A stretch of 64,000 bases of DNA from JAFGRU01 sp016934985 (GTDB taxonomy: Bacteria; Desulfobacterota; Desulfuromonadia; Desulfuromonadales; JAAYDE01). The notes under the pieces were generated by a model. That model was not told the DNA's origin and searched no databases. It was given only the letters and a program-made list of their open reading frames with translations. Shown here piece after piece: positions 15,884 through 27,700 of this stretch. Made by a program: the position numbers and the translations under genes. The DNA is taken from assembly GCA_963665045.2 (NCBI GenBank), contig CAXXJQ010000004.1, positions 1 through 64,000 on the forward strand. Reading direction: 5' to 3'. The stretch's first letter is position 1; every line of letters begins with the position of its first letter.

Positions 15884-16798
15884 TCAGGGTTGTCTGAAGT
15901 AACTCCAGACGGAACGGTTGCGTGTTTCTTTGGCAAGGTAAAGTATTTTATCCACATGGCCGGTAAAATCAGCCAGGTGATGGTTGAGAGTAGGTGTGGC
16001 GGTTGCGCCGCCGATACTGATGGTTATTATTTTTTCGACCTTGGAAGCTTTGTGTTCCATGGCCAGATTGCAAATCTCCCGGCAGGCCCTCTCGACAAAA
16101 GCCTGGGCATCTTGGAAAGGCATGTTCGGAAGGATAAGAGCAAATTCCTCGCCACCGTAACGGGCGACGAAGTCGGACGAACGTTTCAGTATTCGATTCA
16201 GAGTCAGGGCCACCTTTTTCAGGGCCAGGTCGCCAGCGGCATGCCCATAGGTGTCGTTGTAAAGTTTGAAAAAATCGACATCCACAAAAGCCAGGGAAAA
16301 AGGTTCGCCGTTTCGGCAAGCCCGCTTCCATTCGCTCAGAAGACGATCGTCGTATGCCCGGCGGTTTGGGATGCCCGTCAAGCCATCGAGCATGGCTACT
16401 TTTTCCACCAGTTTGCGGTGTTGAACCAGCTCCAGAATGTTGTTGACCCGTGCCTTTACAATGGCGGGGTGAAAGGGCTTGCTGATGTAATCCAGGGCTC
16501 CCAGAGAAAGCCCTTTCTCTTCGTCTTTGTCACTGTCCAGGCTGGTCAGAAAGATAACGGGGATATGCCGGGTTTTCGGGTTGGCTTTAAGTGCCCGAAT
16601 TACGGTATAGCCGTCCATATCCGGCATGACCACATCCAGAATGATGAGGTCCGGGAGGAGGGACTCCGCCAGGTTCAGGGTTTTTTTGCCGTCCTTAACC
16701 GGGCTGATATTGTAATCGTTGATGAGCAGTTCCGCTAAAAACTGAAGGTTGAAGGTTTCATCATCAACAATAAGAATTCGAGGCTTTTCCTCCGCCAT
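15884..16798 (-). CDS. response regulator diguanylate cyclase (REC-GGDEF)
   Basis: This encodes about 304 residues. The receiver domain (about 8-125) has ILIVDDETFN, the phospho-acceptor Asp in LIILDVVMPDMDG, Thr in VIFLTSLDSDKDEE and Lys in DYISKPFHP. The GGDEF domain (about 140-300) has LDGLTGIPNRRAYDDRL, FVDVDFFKLYND and the active-site loop RYGGEEF. RSSD five residues before that loop matches the product-inhibition I-site. It should make c-di-GMP when phosphorylated. The start overlaps the end of the kinase gene by about 35 bases, so kinase and cyclase are very likely one phosphorelay. Confidence 0.93.
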   Translation of the reverse strand: MAEEKPRILIVDDETFNLQFLAELLINDYNISPVKDGKKTLNLAESLLPDLIILDVVMPDMDGYTVIRALKANPKTRHIPVIFLTSLDSDKDEEKGLSLGALDYISKPFHPAIVKARVNNILELVQHRKLVEKVAMLDGLTGIPNRRAYDDRLLSEWKRACRNGEPFSLAFVDVDFFKLYNDTYGHAAGDLALKKVALTLNRILKRSSDFVARYGGEEFALILPNMPFQDAQAFVERACREICNLAMEHKASKVEKIITISIGGATATPTLNHHLADFTGHVDKILYLAKETRNRSVWSYFRQP

Positions 16799-19700
16799 TT
16801 TCAAAACCTTCTTGTATTTCCTGCCATTTTTCGATTTTTGTCAGTGTGTCGAGAGCATCGCCAAAGTCGAAGTTTTCGATTTGCGACTGGAGAAGGGCCC
16901 ACTCTTCTGATAAGGCTTCATTGGCCGCAAGGACCCGGCGAAATTCGGGCAGGATGGCCACCGACCCGGCATCGTTTTTTTCCAGGGACGTTCGCAATTG
17001 AGTCAACAGCTCTTGCCTTTTTTCCGGATTCCAATCAAAGGCGCTGAAATCTTCTGCCACTTCAGTTGCTTTTTTATCCGCTTGTTTCATGATGGGGGTA
17101 AGATCGCGGATGACGGTCCGAAGACTTTCCTGAAACGATTTGAAAAGCCGGTCATAATATGCTTTTTCGCCGTTCCAGATAGCTTGTTCAAGGTCATGAG
17201 CGGCCGCATGGAGTTTCTTGGCACCAATGGAGCCTGCCGGCCCTTTAATGGCATGAGCGATATGTCGGACATTCTCGTATTCGGAGGCCATCATGTTTTG
17301 TTCACAACGCTGGGTGAAATCATAATATTCTTGGTGGAACATTTTCAGAAACTTGAGATACGAACGGGCATTGCCCATGCACCGTCTGAGCCCTTCTTCG
17401 GCATCGATTTCCGAAAACCGGTAGGGAGTCAGATCTGTTTCCTTGTTGTCAGAATGGTTGATTTGAAACAGAGAGATATCGGTCGTTTTTTCTCCCCCAG
17501 GCCTTTTTTTGCCCCATTTGATAAGCATCGACATTAACTCTTCGGGGTCAATCGGTTTGGTAATATGATCATTCATGCCTGCAGTCAGGCTTTTTTCCCG
17601 ATCTTCGCTCATAGCATGGGCGGTCATGGCCACAATGGGGAGGCTTGAAGAATCTTTTCCTTTGCGTAGGCGCCTGGTTACCTCCAGACCGTCGAGGTCC
17701 GGCATCTGAATATCCATGAAGACCAGGTCAAATTTTTTGTTTTCAACGGCTTCCAGAGCGGCAAAGCCGTTCTCGGCGATTTCAACCACCATCCCGGCTT
17801 GTTCGAGAAATTCCCTGGCGACCTGCTGGTTGAACAGGTTGTCCTCTACCAGAAGAATGCGTGTACCGCGTACCTGGTTCAATTTTTCGCGACTGACTTC
17901 GATGTGAGTGGTTTTGCAGGAACCGGAATCTTTGCCGTAGAGATTGGCCACGGTATCGAAAATATTTGACGGGCAGGTCGGTTTGGTAAGAAACGCATCG
18001 ACTCCGGCCAGTTTTGCAGCGGCGCGAATTTTTTCGAGTTCATAGCCGTTTATCATCAAAACGACCGATGTCTTGTCTTTTGTCCCCCCAGTTTTTTCTT
18101 TGATCAGACGGGTGGTTTCAATGCCATCTATGTCAGGCATTTGCCAATCCACAAAAATCAGGTCGTAAGGGGCGTTCATCTCACTCTGGCGGTCAATTTT
18201 TTCAATGGCGCTGTCAGAGGAAGAGGCTGTATCCGGAGACAGTGAGAAGATGGCTCCCAGCATTTCGGCAAAGCTGTTCCGTGCTGTGCTGTTGTCATCA
18301 ATTATCAGGGTTCGCAGCTGACGGAGATCTTGTGGCAGAAACAGTTTTGCAGGCTGATCGGGGGCGAGGGCTAATCTGACCGTGAAGTGGAATGAACTTC
18401 CCTTGTCCGGTTGACTTTCCACCCAGATGCTTCCACCCATGGCTTCCACCAGGCTTTTGCAGATGGCGAGCCCCAAACCTGTTCCGCCGAACTTGCGGGT
18501 GATGGAACCATCAGCCTGTGAAAAGGGCTGGAACAGGTTCTGAATTTGCTCTGCAGTCAGGCCGATGCCGCTGTCAGTTACTGAAAAATGGAGCTGAACC
18601 TGGCAGTCAGTTTGCTCCATAACCCCCACGTTGATGAGAATTTCACCCTTATGGGTAAATTTGACCGCATTGTTGGTTAGGTTGATCAACACTTGACTTA
18701 AACGCAAAGAATCGCCAACCAGCCACTGTGGTGCGTCGTCCGAAACTGAAAAGATGACTTCCAGCTGTTTTTCCTGGGCCTTGATGAGGGTAACGTCCGC
18801 CAGGGAGTTGAATACTTCATCAAGGCGGAAAGGGATATTTTCGAGGCCCATTTTGCCGGCTTCGATTTTGGAAAAATCAAGGATGTCGTTGATGATGCCC
18901 ATGAGAGCCTGGGCGGAAGTCTGTATTTTTGTTTGGTAGTCCCTTTGGGTGTCGTTAAGTTGGGTGCGCAAAAGCAGGTGGGTCATGCCGATAATGGCAT
19001 TCATCGGGGTACGAATCTCATGGCTCATGCGGGCCAGAAAATCGCTCTTGGCCCGGCTGGCTTCTTCGGCATCGTATTTGGCGCGGATCAGTTCATTCTT
19101 TATCTCGTGCTCTTCGGTGATGTCAAAAACTATGCCGCTTTCTCCAATGTAGCCTTTGCCGGATTCGTCAAGCAAAAGTTTAGAAAGGCTGCGTTTCCAG
19201 CGCCACTCTTGCTCTTCTCCCTCTGCAGAACGGCATCTGAATTCCCTTTGGTGAGTACCCGTCGCGGAGCCGGTTTGCTGGACCCACTTCTGGAGCATCG
19301 GGGAATCCTTTTTCCACAATTTTTTACCTTCGACCTCAATAAAATCATCTTTTAAAAGGCTGAAAAATTTTTCCCAATTGTCGATTTCACCCCAGGGGAT
19401 GTCACCCAGCAGGTTTTTACGGTCATCCGGATGTACCTGTTGAAGATAATCCAGCACAGAGGAAATGGCTGACGGGTTTTGACCAAGTACCTTTTCAACT
19501 TCTCCAACGAAAGCCATCTGCCCGGTATCGAAAGAGAATTGTCTGGAAATCGCTCCTGCAGCTTCAAGACTGTTCAACAGATCGGTCTGGAGTTTTTTAA
19601 GCAACCCCTCTTTGGCATTGTGTTCAGCGATTTCGTCCCGGGTCCAGATGACCCCCATGTATCCCGCCCCGATGAGGATGAGGATTACGAAGCAGGCAAG

Positions 19701-20276
19701 GATGATGGATGCCTTGGTGTTTGCCGCCATATCGCCAAAAAAGCTGGCCCGATTTTTCTCTGCCATGGCCTTGGAGTATTCAACCAGCTCTTTAATGTCG
19801 GTAATGAGGCGATTGGCGTGGGGCTTGGTTTCGAGATCATTCAGAACCTGTATGATGCCCGGTCCGTAGATGCCTTTACGAAAAGATTCCCCGAGAATGG
19901 CAATGTCTTTTGCGTAAATATCCAGAGCTTCATAGGTTTCAGCAAGAAGCCGTTTGTTCTCAGGATCCTGGGCTGTTTTGGCATATTCATTCAAAGCGGA
20001 GCGGATTTTTGGAATATTTTCCTCCATGGCCCTGACCCATTTCATGTCCCCGCTGTTGGCCCGGTAAAAATTGATGATCAGATTGTGCAGATAAAAATTG
20101 GCTTTTTCACCCCAGACAATCCCCTGTGTACCTTCTTCAGCTAAAACCTTGACTTGTTCACCACTTTCAATGAACCGAATAATGAGGTAAGCAGAGAGGC
20201 TGGCGGTCAGAATGGCAATGAGGCTCATGACCAGTATCAGCCTGGCGGAAAGGTTTATTCTTTTTATAAACTTCAT
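16764..20276 (-). CDS. hybrid sensor histidine kinase with two receivers and Hpt
   Basis: This encodes 1170 residues. Two membrane helices (about 12-34 and 190-212) enclose a helical periplasmic sensor. A PAS-like domain follows (about 225-395, ending GIVFDITEEHEIKNEL). HisKA has FLARMSHEIRTPMNAIIGM with His near 419. HATPase has LTNNAVKFTHKG and FGGTGLGLAICKSLVEAMGG. Receiver 1 carries DLIFVDWQMPDIDG and receiver 2 DLVFMDIQMPDLDG (Asp near 853). The Hpt domain has HAIKGPAGSIG (His near 1008). This is the full H-D-H-D relay layout. The final phosphate acceptor is probably the overlapping REC-GGDEF protein downstream. The signal sensed is unknown. Confidence 0.94.
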   Translation of the reverse strand: MKFIKRINLSARLILVMSLIAILTASLSAYLIIRFIESGEQVKVLAEEGTQGIVWGEKANFYLHNLIINFYRANSGDMKWVRAMEENIPKIRSALNEYAKTAQDPENKRLLAETYEALDIYAKDIAILGESFRKGIYGPGIIQVLNDLETKPHANRLITDIKELVEYSKAMAEKNRASFFGDMAANTKASIILACFVILILIGAGYMGVIWTRDEIAEHNAKEGLLKKLQTDLLNSLEAAGAISRQFSFDTGQMAFVGEVEKVLGQNPSAISSVLDYLQQVHPDDRKNLLGDIPWGEIDNWEKFFSLLKDDFIEVEGKKLWKKDSPMLQKWVQQTGSATGTHQREFRCRSAEGEEQEWRWKRSLSKLLLDESGKGYIGESGIVFDITEEHEIKNELIRAKYDAEEASRAKSDFLARMSHEIRTPMNAIIGMTHLLLRTQLNDTQRDYQTKIQTSAQALMGIINDILDFSKIEAGKMGLENIPFRLDEVFNSLADVTLIKAQEKQLEVIFSVSDDAPQWLVGDSLRLSQVLINLTNNAVKFTHKGEILINVGVMEQTDCQVQLHFSVTDSGIGLTAEQIQNLFQPFSQADGSITRKFGGTGLGLAICKSLVEAMGGSIWVESQPDKGSSFHFTVRLALAPDQPAKLFLPQDLRQLRTLIIDDNSTARNSFAEMLGAIFSLSPDTASSSDSAIEKIDRQSEMNAPYDLIFVDWQMPDIDGIETTRLIKEKTGGTKDKTSVVLMINGYELEKIRAAAKLAGVDAFLTKPTCPSNIFDTVANLYGKDSGSCKTTHIEVSREKLNQVRGTRILLVEDNLFNQQVAREFLEQAGMVVEIAENGFAALEAVENKKFDLVFMDIQMPDLDGLEVTRRLRKGKDSSSLPIVAMTAHAMSEDREKSLTAGMNDHITKPIDPEELMSMLIKWGKKRPGGEKTTDISLFQINHSDNKETDLTPYRFSEIDAEEGLRRCMGNARSYLKFLKMFHQEYYDFTQRCEQNMMASEYENVRHIAHAIKGPAGSIGAKKLHAAAHDLEQAIWNGEKAYYDRLFKSFQESLRTVIRDLTPIMKQADKKATEVAEDFSAFDWNPEKRQELLTQLRTSLEKNDAGSVAILPEFRRVLAANEALSEEWALLQSQIENFDFGDALDTLTKIEKWQEIQEGFENGGGKASNSYC

Positions 20277-21318
20277 GAGTCTTCCCTTGATGATTGAAAT
20301 TTGTCGAGAGGAAAATCAACAATTTGGAATATTGGTGGAGAATTTGTTTTGCGCCCACATTTTGTCAAAAGTTTTGTACCGTTTTCAGTTCCAATATTGA
20401 TGTCGGAAGGTGGGCTGAAAAGGAATGTTTGGCGGTACTGACATTTTATGCCGAACAGGTTGCCAAAAAAACAACATGGACTAATCGGTTTTGACGATAT
20501 TGTATTGTTTGCGTTTAATCATCAACTCGGCCTGCACCATTCAAGCCAGATTAATGACTTGAATAAAATCAAGAGGTTCAAGCGCGAAAAAAATTATAAA
20601 TCACTGAATATTCTCTGAAAAATTTCCCAGACTGATGATCTCTGGTTTAATCTCCAAATATTTTTCCAGGCTTGGTTTTTTGCAAAAAGCAAAACCTGAG
20701 AAAGAGAAATATTTGATGTGGGTCTTTTGATAGATACTGCGAGATGCCGTTTCACAAATTAAAAGGTGTTGTCTGGATGTCTGATGGCAACTTTTTTCCA
20801 AATCCCATTTATTTCTCCAATTTGCGAGAAAAATAAATATCTATGTGTATAATAAAATAAACCGATGAAAGATTTTTTAAACCTTGGCCTGATAACAAAA
20901 TATTGCAATTGTGAATGGAGAAAAATTGGATCTGTTTTCGGTTTGCTGATTCGAGACAGATTAGCTGAATATTTCATTCCAGTTCATCGGCCACCAGCTC
21001 CGGGAGATCGATTCGTTGGGTATACTTACCCGAGACTTTCTAGAAGGCCGGATCACCACTATCTGACGCACAGATCCCCACCGGCCAGCCCACAGCTTGC
21101 CGCCACTACGCCCCAAGACACGAATCGATCTCTCGGAAAGCCAATTCTTTTGACAAAGATCCGCTGACCTGTCCCAGCCAGAAAAACTTTTTCATTACCT
21201 TTTTTCTAAAACCCTAAAAAAGCCACCTGATTGATTGACGGTTCTGCCGCGTCCATCGCAAGGATAGAATAACTTTGTCCGGGGTGTAACAGGGTCGGGA
21301 AATTCGAACCTTACGGTG
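20277..21318. other. 1.04-kb intergenic region with a nested inverted-repeat element
   Basis: This lies between the kinase start and the ligA stop and is mostly AT-rich without a credible reading frame. From about 20980 to 21180 the composition becomes GC-rich and contains the nested inverted repeats listed separately. On the minus strand that stretch reads like a broken coding remnant (for example KYTQRIDLPELVADELE before a stop, with internal stops upstream). I cannot assign it to a family. Confidence 0.4.
21001..21136. repeat. nested inverted-repeat element
   Basis: GAGATCGATTCGT at 21004-21016 is matched by its perfect complement ACGAATCGATCTC at 21120-21132. Flanking bases (CCG, TTGGG) are also partly complementary. 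Inside it GGCCGG (about 21046) pairs with CCGGCC (about 21081), and ATCTG (21061) with CAGAT (21071). The whole could fold into a long hairpin. It may be a small mobile-element relic or a structured RNA. There is no T-run. Confidence 0.55.
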
Positions 21319-23337
21319 TTATAAATGTTCGCCCTGGTTCTCGAGTAGCCGAAAAAACTCGTCTTCGGAAAGAATAGTGACGCCCAGATCGACCGCTTTT
21401 TGATATTTGCTTCCGGCGGCTTCGCCAGCCACCACATAGTCGGTTTTCTGGCTAACGGAACTGGCCGCTTTGCCTCCCTGCTCTTCCACCATCTTTTCGG
21501 CTTCCTGGCGCGTAAAGCGGGTCAAGGCTCCCGTAAAGACAAAAGTTTTTCCCGCCAAGGTGCTCCCTTTCACGGTCTCGGCCGGTTCCGGGACGACTCC
21601 GGCTTCCTCCAGTTGCTTGAGAATTTTGCGGTTGTGGGGAGATTCGAAAAAACGTACCACGCTATCGGCCACCTGATCGCCGATTTCATGAATGGCAACC
21701 AATTTGTCCCGTGAAGCTTTTTCCATGGCTTGAAGCGATCCGAAGTAATTGGCCAGGACTTTGGCCAGATGCGCTCCGACGTGACGGATTCCCAGCGCGA
21801 AAATGAAACGATCCAGGCTGCGGTGTTTGCTTGCGGCAATGGCCGCCAGCAGGTTGTCCGCCAGCTTTTCTCCCATCCGTTCAAAGCTAAAGAGGTCCTC
21901 TTTGGTTAATCGGAAGAGGTCGGCCACGCTATTGACCAGATTAAGTTTCAGCAGTTGATCGATATAACGTTCTCCCAGGCCGTCGATATCCATAGCCGTG
22001 CGGGAAGCGAAATGCTTGAGGGATTCACGGAGCTGCGCCGGACAGTCCAGCCCCTGGCAACGGGGAACGACCTCTCCTTCCAGGCGGGCGACGGGGTTAC
22101 CGCACACCGGACAGAATTTTGGAAAGGAAACGTCTTGCTCTTTCCCCGTCCTTTTCTCTTTAAGCACCTTGACGACATGGGGGATAACATCCCCGGCTCG
22201 TTCAATAATAACGGTGTCCCGGATTTTAAGGCCCAGGCGTTCAATTTCATCCCAGTTGTGGAGACTCGCATTGGAAACCATCACGCCGCTTAGCTTGACG
22301 GGTCTCAGAGAGGCTACCGGCGTGATTGCTCCGGTACGTCCCACCTGCAAGCGGACATCTTCTACGACAGTTTCGGTCTGGCGCGGGGGAAACTTCCAGG
22401 CGGTTGCCCAGCGGGGCGCGCGGGAGGTTGCGCCCATTTCCTGCTGTTGGGCGAGGTTGTTAAGTTTGATGACTACGCCGTCGATTTCATAAGGGAGGGA
22501 ATCCCTCTTTTCCAGAATCTCCCGGTAAAAATCGATAACCTCTTCTGCACCCGTTACCCGGCGGTTGTTGTCGAGATTGACCCTCAGCCCCCATTGTTGG
22601 AGGTTTTCCAGGCGCTGTTGGTGAGTCGCCGTTTCCGGCTCGTTGGCCAGACCGATGCCATAGCAGAATATGCGCAGGGGGCGGGCGGCGGTTACCTTTG
22701 GATCGAGCTGGCGCAGGCTTCCGGCGGCGGCGTTGCGGGGGTTGGCAAAAACCGGTTCGCCATTATTTTCACGCTCTTCGTTCATGGCGCGGAAATCCTG
22801 GATATCCATGTAAACCTCTCCGCGTACTTCAAGAAGACCAGGGGCACTCTCGGGCAGGGTCAAAGGGATCTGATGAATGGTGCGGAGATTTTCCGTGATC
22901 TTTTCGCCGGTGATTCCGTCGCCCCGGGTTGACCCGACGGCCAGGACCCGATCGCGAAAAACCAGTTCCACGGCCACGCCATCGAGTTTAAGTTCACAAA
23001 AATAGTCAATTTCCTCTTCGGTTTTCAGGGCACGTTTCACCCGCTTGTCGAAATCAGCAATTTCCTGTTCGGAAAAAACGTTATCAAGAGAGAGCATTGG
23101 TTCGGAATGGCGGACCGGCTCGAACCTTCCAAGGGGTTCGCCACCGACACGTTGGGAAGGAGAATCAAGCGAGATTAGCTCCGGCACAGCCTTTTCTATC
23201 TTCAAAAGCTCGCGAAAAAGCCGGTCGTACTCAGCATCGCTGATCTCCGGCTGATCGAGGACATAATAACGGTGGCTATGATAATTGAGGAGCCGGCAAA
23301 GTTCTTGATGGTGCTTGGCGGCCTGGTTTTTGTTCAT
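21319..23337 (-). CDS. ligA: NAD-dependent DNA ligase LigA
   Basis: This encodes 672 residues, full length. The N-terminal Ia domain has YHSHRYYVLDQPEISDAEYD. The adenylation site Lys is in CELKLDGVA (about 117). The OB fold, the four-Cys zinc finger (CPVCGNP and CQGLDCPAQ), the helix-hairpin-helix repeats and the C-terminal BRCT domain (TLAGKTFVFTGALTRFTRQ) follow. It seals nicks in replication and repair using NAD. It is transcribed alone and diverges from the CorC-type gene. Confidence 0.97.
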   Translation of the reverse strand: MNKNQAAKHHQELCRLLNYHSHRYYVLDQPEISDAEYDRLFRELLKIEKAVPELISLDSPSQRVGGEPLGRFEPVRHSEPMLSLDNVFSEQEIADFDKRVKRALKTEEEIDYFCELKLDGVAVELVFRDRVLAVGSTRGDGITGEKITENLRTIHQIPLTLPESAPGLLEVRGEVYMDIQDFRAMNEERENNGEPVFANPRNAAAGSLRQLDPKVTAARPLRIFCYGIGLANEPETATHQQRLENLQQWGLRVNLDNNRRVTGAEEVIDFYREILEKRDSLPYEIDGVVIKLNNLAQQQEMGATSRAPRWATAWKFPPRQTETVVEDVRLQVGRTGAITPVASLRPVKLSGVMVSNASLHNWDEIERLGLKIRDTVIIERAGDVIPHVVKVLKEKRTGKEQDVSFPKFCPVCGNPVARLEGEVVPRCQGLDCPAQLRESLKHFASRTAMDIDGLGERYIDQLLKLNLVNSVADLFRLTKEDLFSFERMGEKLADNLLAAIAASKHRSLDRFIFALGIRHVGAHLAKVLANYFGSLQAMEKASRDKLVAIHEIGDQVADSVVRFFESPHNRKILKQLEEAGVVPEPAETVKGSTLAGKTFVFTGALTRFTRQEAEKMVEEQGGKAASSVSQKTDYVVAGEAAGSKYQKAVDLGVTILSEDEFFRLLENQGEHL

Positions 23338-23538
23338 TTCGAAGCCCCTGTCGGGAGATTAAACTGATGACGGAAAAACAAAAGAATGATAATACCTTGA
23401 AGAATTCTTATAAAGGAAAAAAGCTTTACAAGCGAGGCCATAAAGCTTTGACGTGATTGTATTATCTTTTTTATTGAGTTAAAATTCATAAAAATTCTAA
23501 TTAAGTTCTAATACCTTGGAGGTACTCAGGTTTTTCTG

Positions 23539-24795
23539 ATGACAAATGAACAAATTTTCCACCTCATGGGCTTGTTGTGTCTGCTCGTTCTTTCCGGGTT
23601 CTTCTCCGGCTCGGAAACGGCTCTTCTTTCCATCAACAGGTTCAGGCTCAAGTATCTGGTCAATAAAAAGAAACCGGGAGCAAAGCAACTGGAGGAGATT
23701 CTCAACCCACCCAACCGTTTGATCAGCGCTATTCTCGTTGGAAACAATTTAGTCAATATCGCCGTATCGGTTTTTGCCACCACGTTTTTCGTCAATATTT
23801 ACGGAGAGCAGGGTGAGATTTTGACCATCGTCATTTTGACGCCGGTCCTGCTCCTTTTTTCGGAAATTTTCCCCAAAACCCTGGCGTCCCAAACTTCCGA
23901 AAAAATGTCTTTTATGGTTTTACGGCCGATCCGGTTTATTATGTGGTTTCTAACGCCGGTGGTGTCACTTTTAACTTTCATTACCAGCATCCTCACCCGC
24001 CTGGTGGGCATGCGGGAAAAAACAATCTTGATATCCGAGGAAGAGATCCGCACCATGATTACCATGGGAGAACAGGCCGGCGTGGTGGCGAGGGAAAAGC
24101 GGCGCATGCTGCACGGGATTTTCGAGTTGTCCAAAACCAGGGTCCGCGATGTCATGGTGCCGCGGACCGAAGTTGTCGGCATTGAAGTCAACACTCCTTT
24201 CCAGGAACTGGTCACTCTGCTTCAGGAGGGGCAGCATTCCCGTTACCCCGTTTTCGATGAGCATCTTGACAATATTATCGGTGTGATTCATGCCAAGGAC
24301 GCATTGAGCTTTGTCGGTTGCCCGCAGGACTTTTCGCTACGGGATATTGCCAGAGAGCCATATTTCGTTCCTGAGTCGAAGCTGGTTGAAACCCTGCTTC
24401 AGTCCTTCAAGGAAAAACGTCTCCATCTCGCGGTTGTGGTAGATGAGTACGGCGGCCTGGAAGGGATCGTGACTTTGGAGGATATCTTCGAGGAAATCGT
24501 CGGAGAGATACAGGATGAGTACGATATGGAAGAGGTTCTGCTTTTTCAGGAGCTGAGCCCGGGGCGCTATCTGATTGACGGCAGTGTTTCCATTCGTACC
24601 ATCAACCGCAAATTCGGTCTCAAGCTGTCGGGAAGACATGTCACAACCCTGGCCGGCCTGTTGCTTCACACCATGGGGGCCATCCCCAAAAAAGGTGATT
24701 CTTGTACCGTTAATGGTACGGTTTTTCAGGTTCGCAAAGTTGTTGACCGGCGTATTGAGGAGATTGAGATGATCCTCCCGGCACAGGGGGAATGA
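23539..24795 (+). CDS. CNNM/CorC-type transporter (DUF21-CBS-CorC)
   Basis: This encodes 418 residues: a DUF21 membrane domain with about four helices (residues 1-190), including SGFFSGSETALLSINRFRL and NPPNRLISAILVGNNLVNI. A CBS pair follows (about 205-330) with VMVPRTEVVGIEV and HLAVVVDEYGGLEGIVTLED. A C-terminal CorC_HlyC domain contains GRYLIDGSVSIRTINRKF. Proteins of this build are often annotated hemolysin, but the characterised ones are Mg2+ or Co2+ transport proteins. The direction of transport is not shown. GGAGG precedes the ATG at 23539 by a rather long 14 bases. Confidence 0.87.
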   Translation: MTNEQIFHLMGLLCLLVLSGFFSGSETALLSINRFRLKYLVNKKKPGAKQLEEILNPPNRLISAILVGNNLVNIAVSVFATTFFVNIYGEQGEILTIVILTPVLLLFSEIFPKTLASQTSEKMSFMVLRPIRFIMWFLTPVVSLLTFITSILTRLVGMREKTILISEEEIRTMITMGEQAGVVAREKRRMLHGIFELSKTRVRDVMVPRTEVVGIEVNTPFQELVTLLQEGQHSRYPVFDEHLDNIIGVIHAKDALSFVGCPQDFSLRDIAREPYFVPESKLVETLLQSFKEKRLHLAVVVDEYGGLEGIVTLEDIFEEIVGEIQDEYDMEEVLLFQELSPGRYLIDGSVSIRTINRKFGLKLSGRHVTTLAGLLLHTMGAIPKKGDSCTVNGTVFQVRKVVDRRIEEIEMILPAQGE

Positions 24796-24889
24796 GCGGC
24801 TGCTCAGGGTCAGGACAGGGAAGACTTTCCGATAGCCGGAAACAGCTTATTATATGGATATTTCTCAGGTTAAATTTTTGCCTTTCTAT

Positions 24890-24919
24890 CCAGGATTGCA
24901 TTATGATAAGCAATCCTGG
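24890..24919 (+). promoter_or_regulatory. perfect hairpin in the secA leader
   Basis: CCAGGATTGC, ten bases, then GCAATCCTGG form a perfect 10-bp stem 38 bases before the secA start. No T-run follows, so it is not a simple terminator. It could be a leader RNA structure or a protein operator. Confidence 0.6.
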
Positions 24920-24957
24920 CATTTCATACGCGCACTCACCTCCTTTGGAGCATTTAA

Positions 24958-27651
<2,694 letters not shown>

Positions 27652-27700
27652 GTTTTTGCCTGTTTTTTAATTTTGACCCCCATGGAGAAAGTCGCCAGTC

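Noticed and set aside
21001..21136. Integron attC site
   Set aside because: GTTGGGT occurs, but the order and orientation of the core sites do not fit RYYYAAC...GTTRRRY, and no integrase or cassette genes are present.
20865..21167. 100-codon plus-strand frame in the ligA downstream gap
   Set aside because: No ribosome binding site; runs through the nested inverted repeats; composition changes midway.
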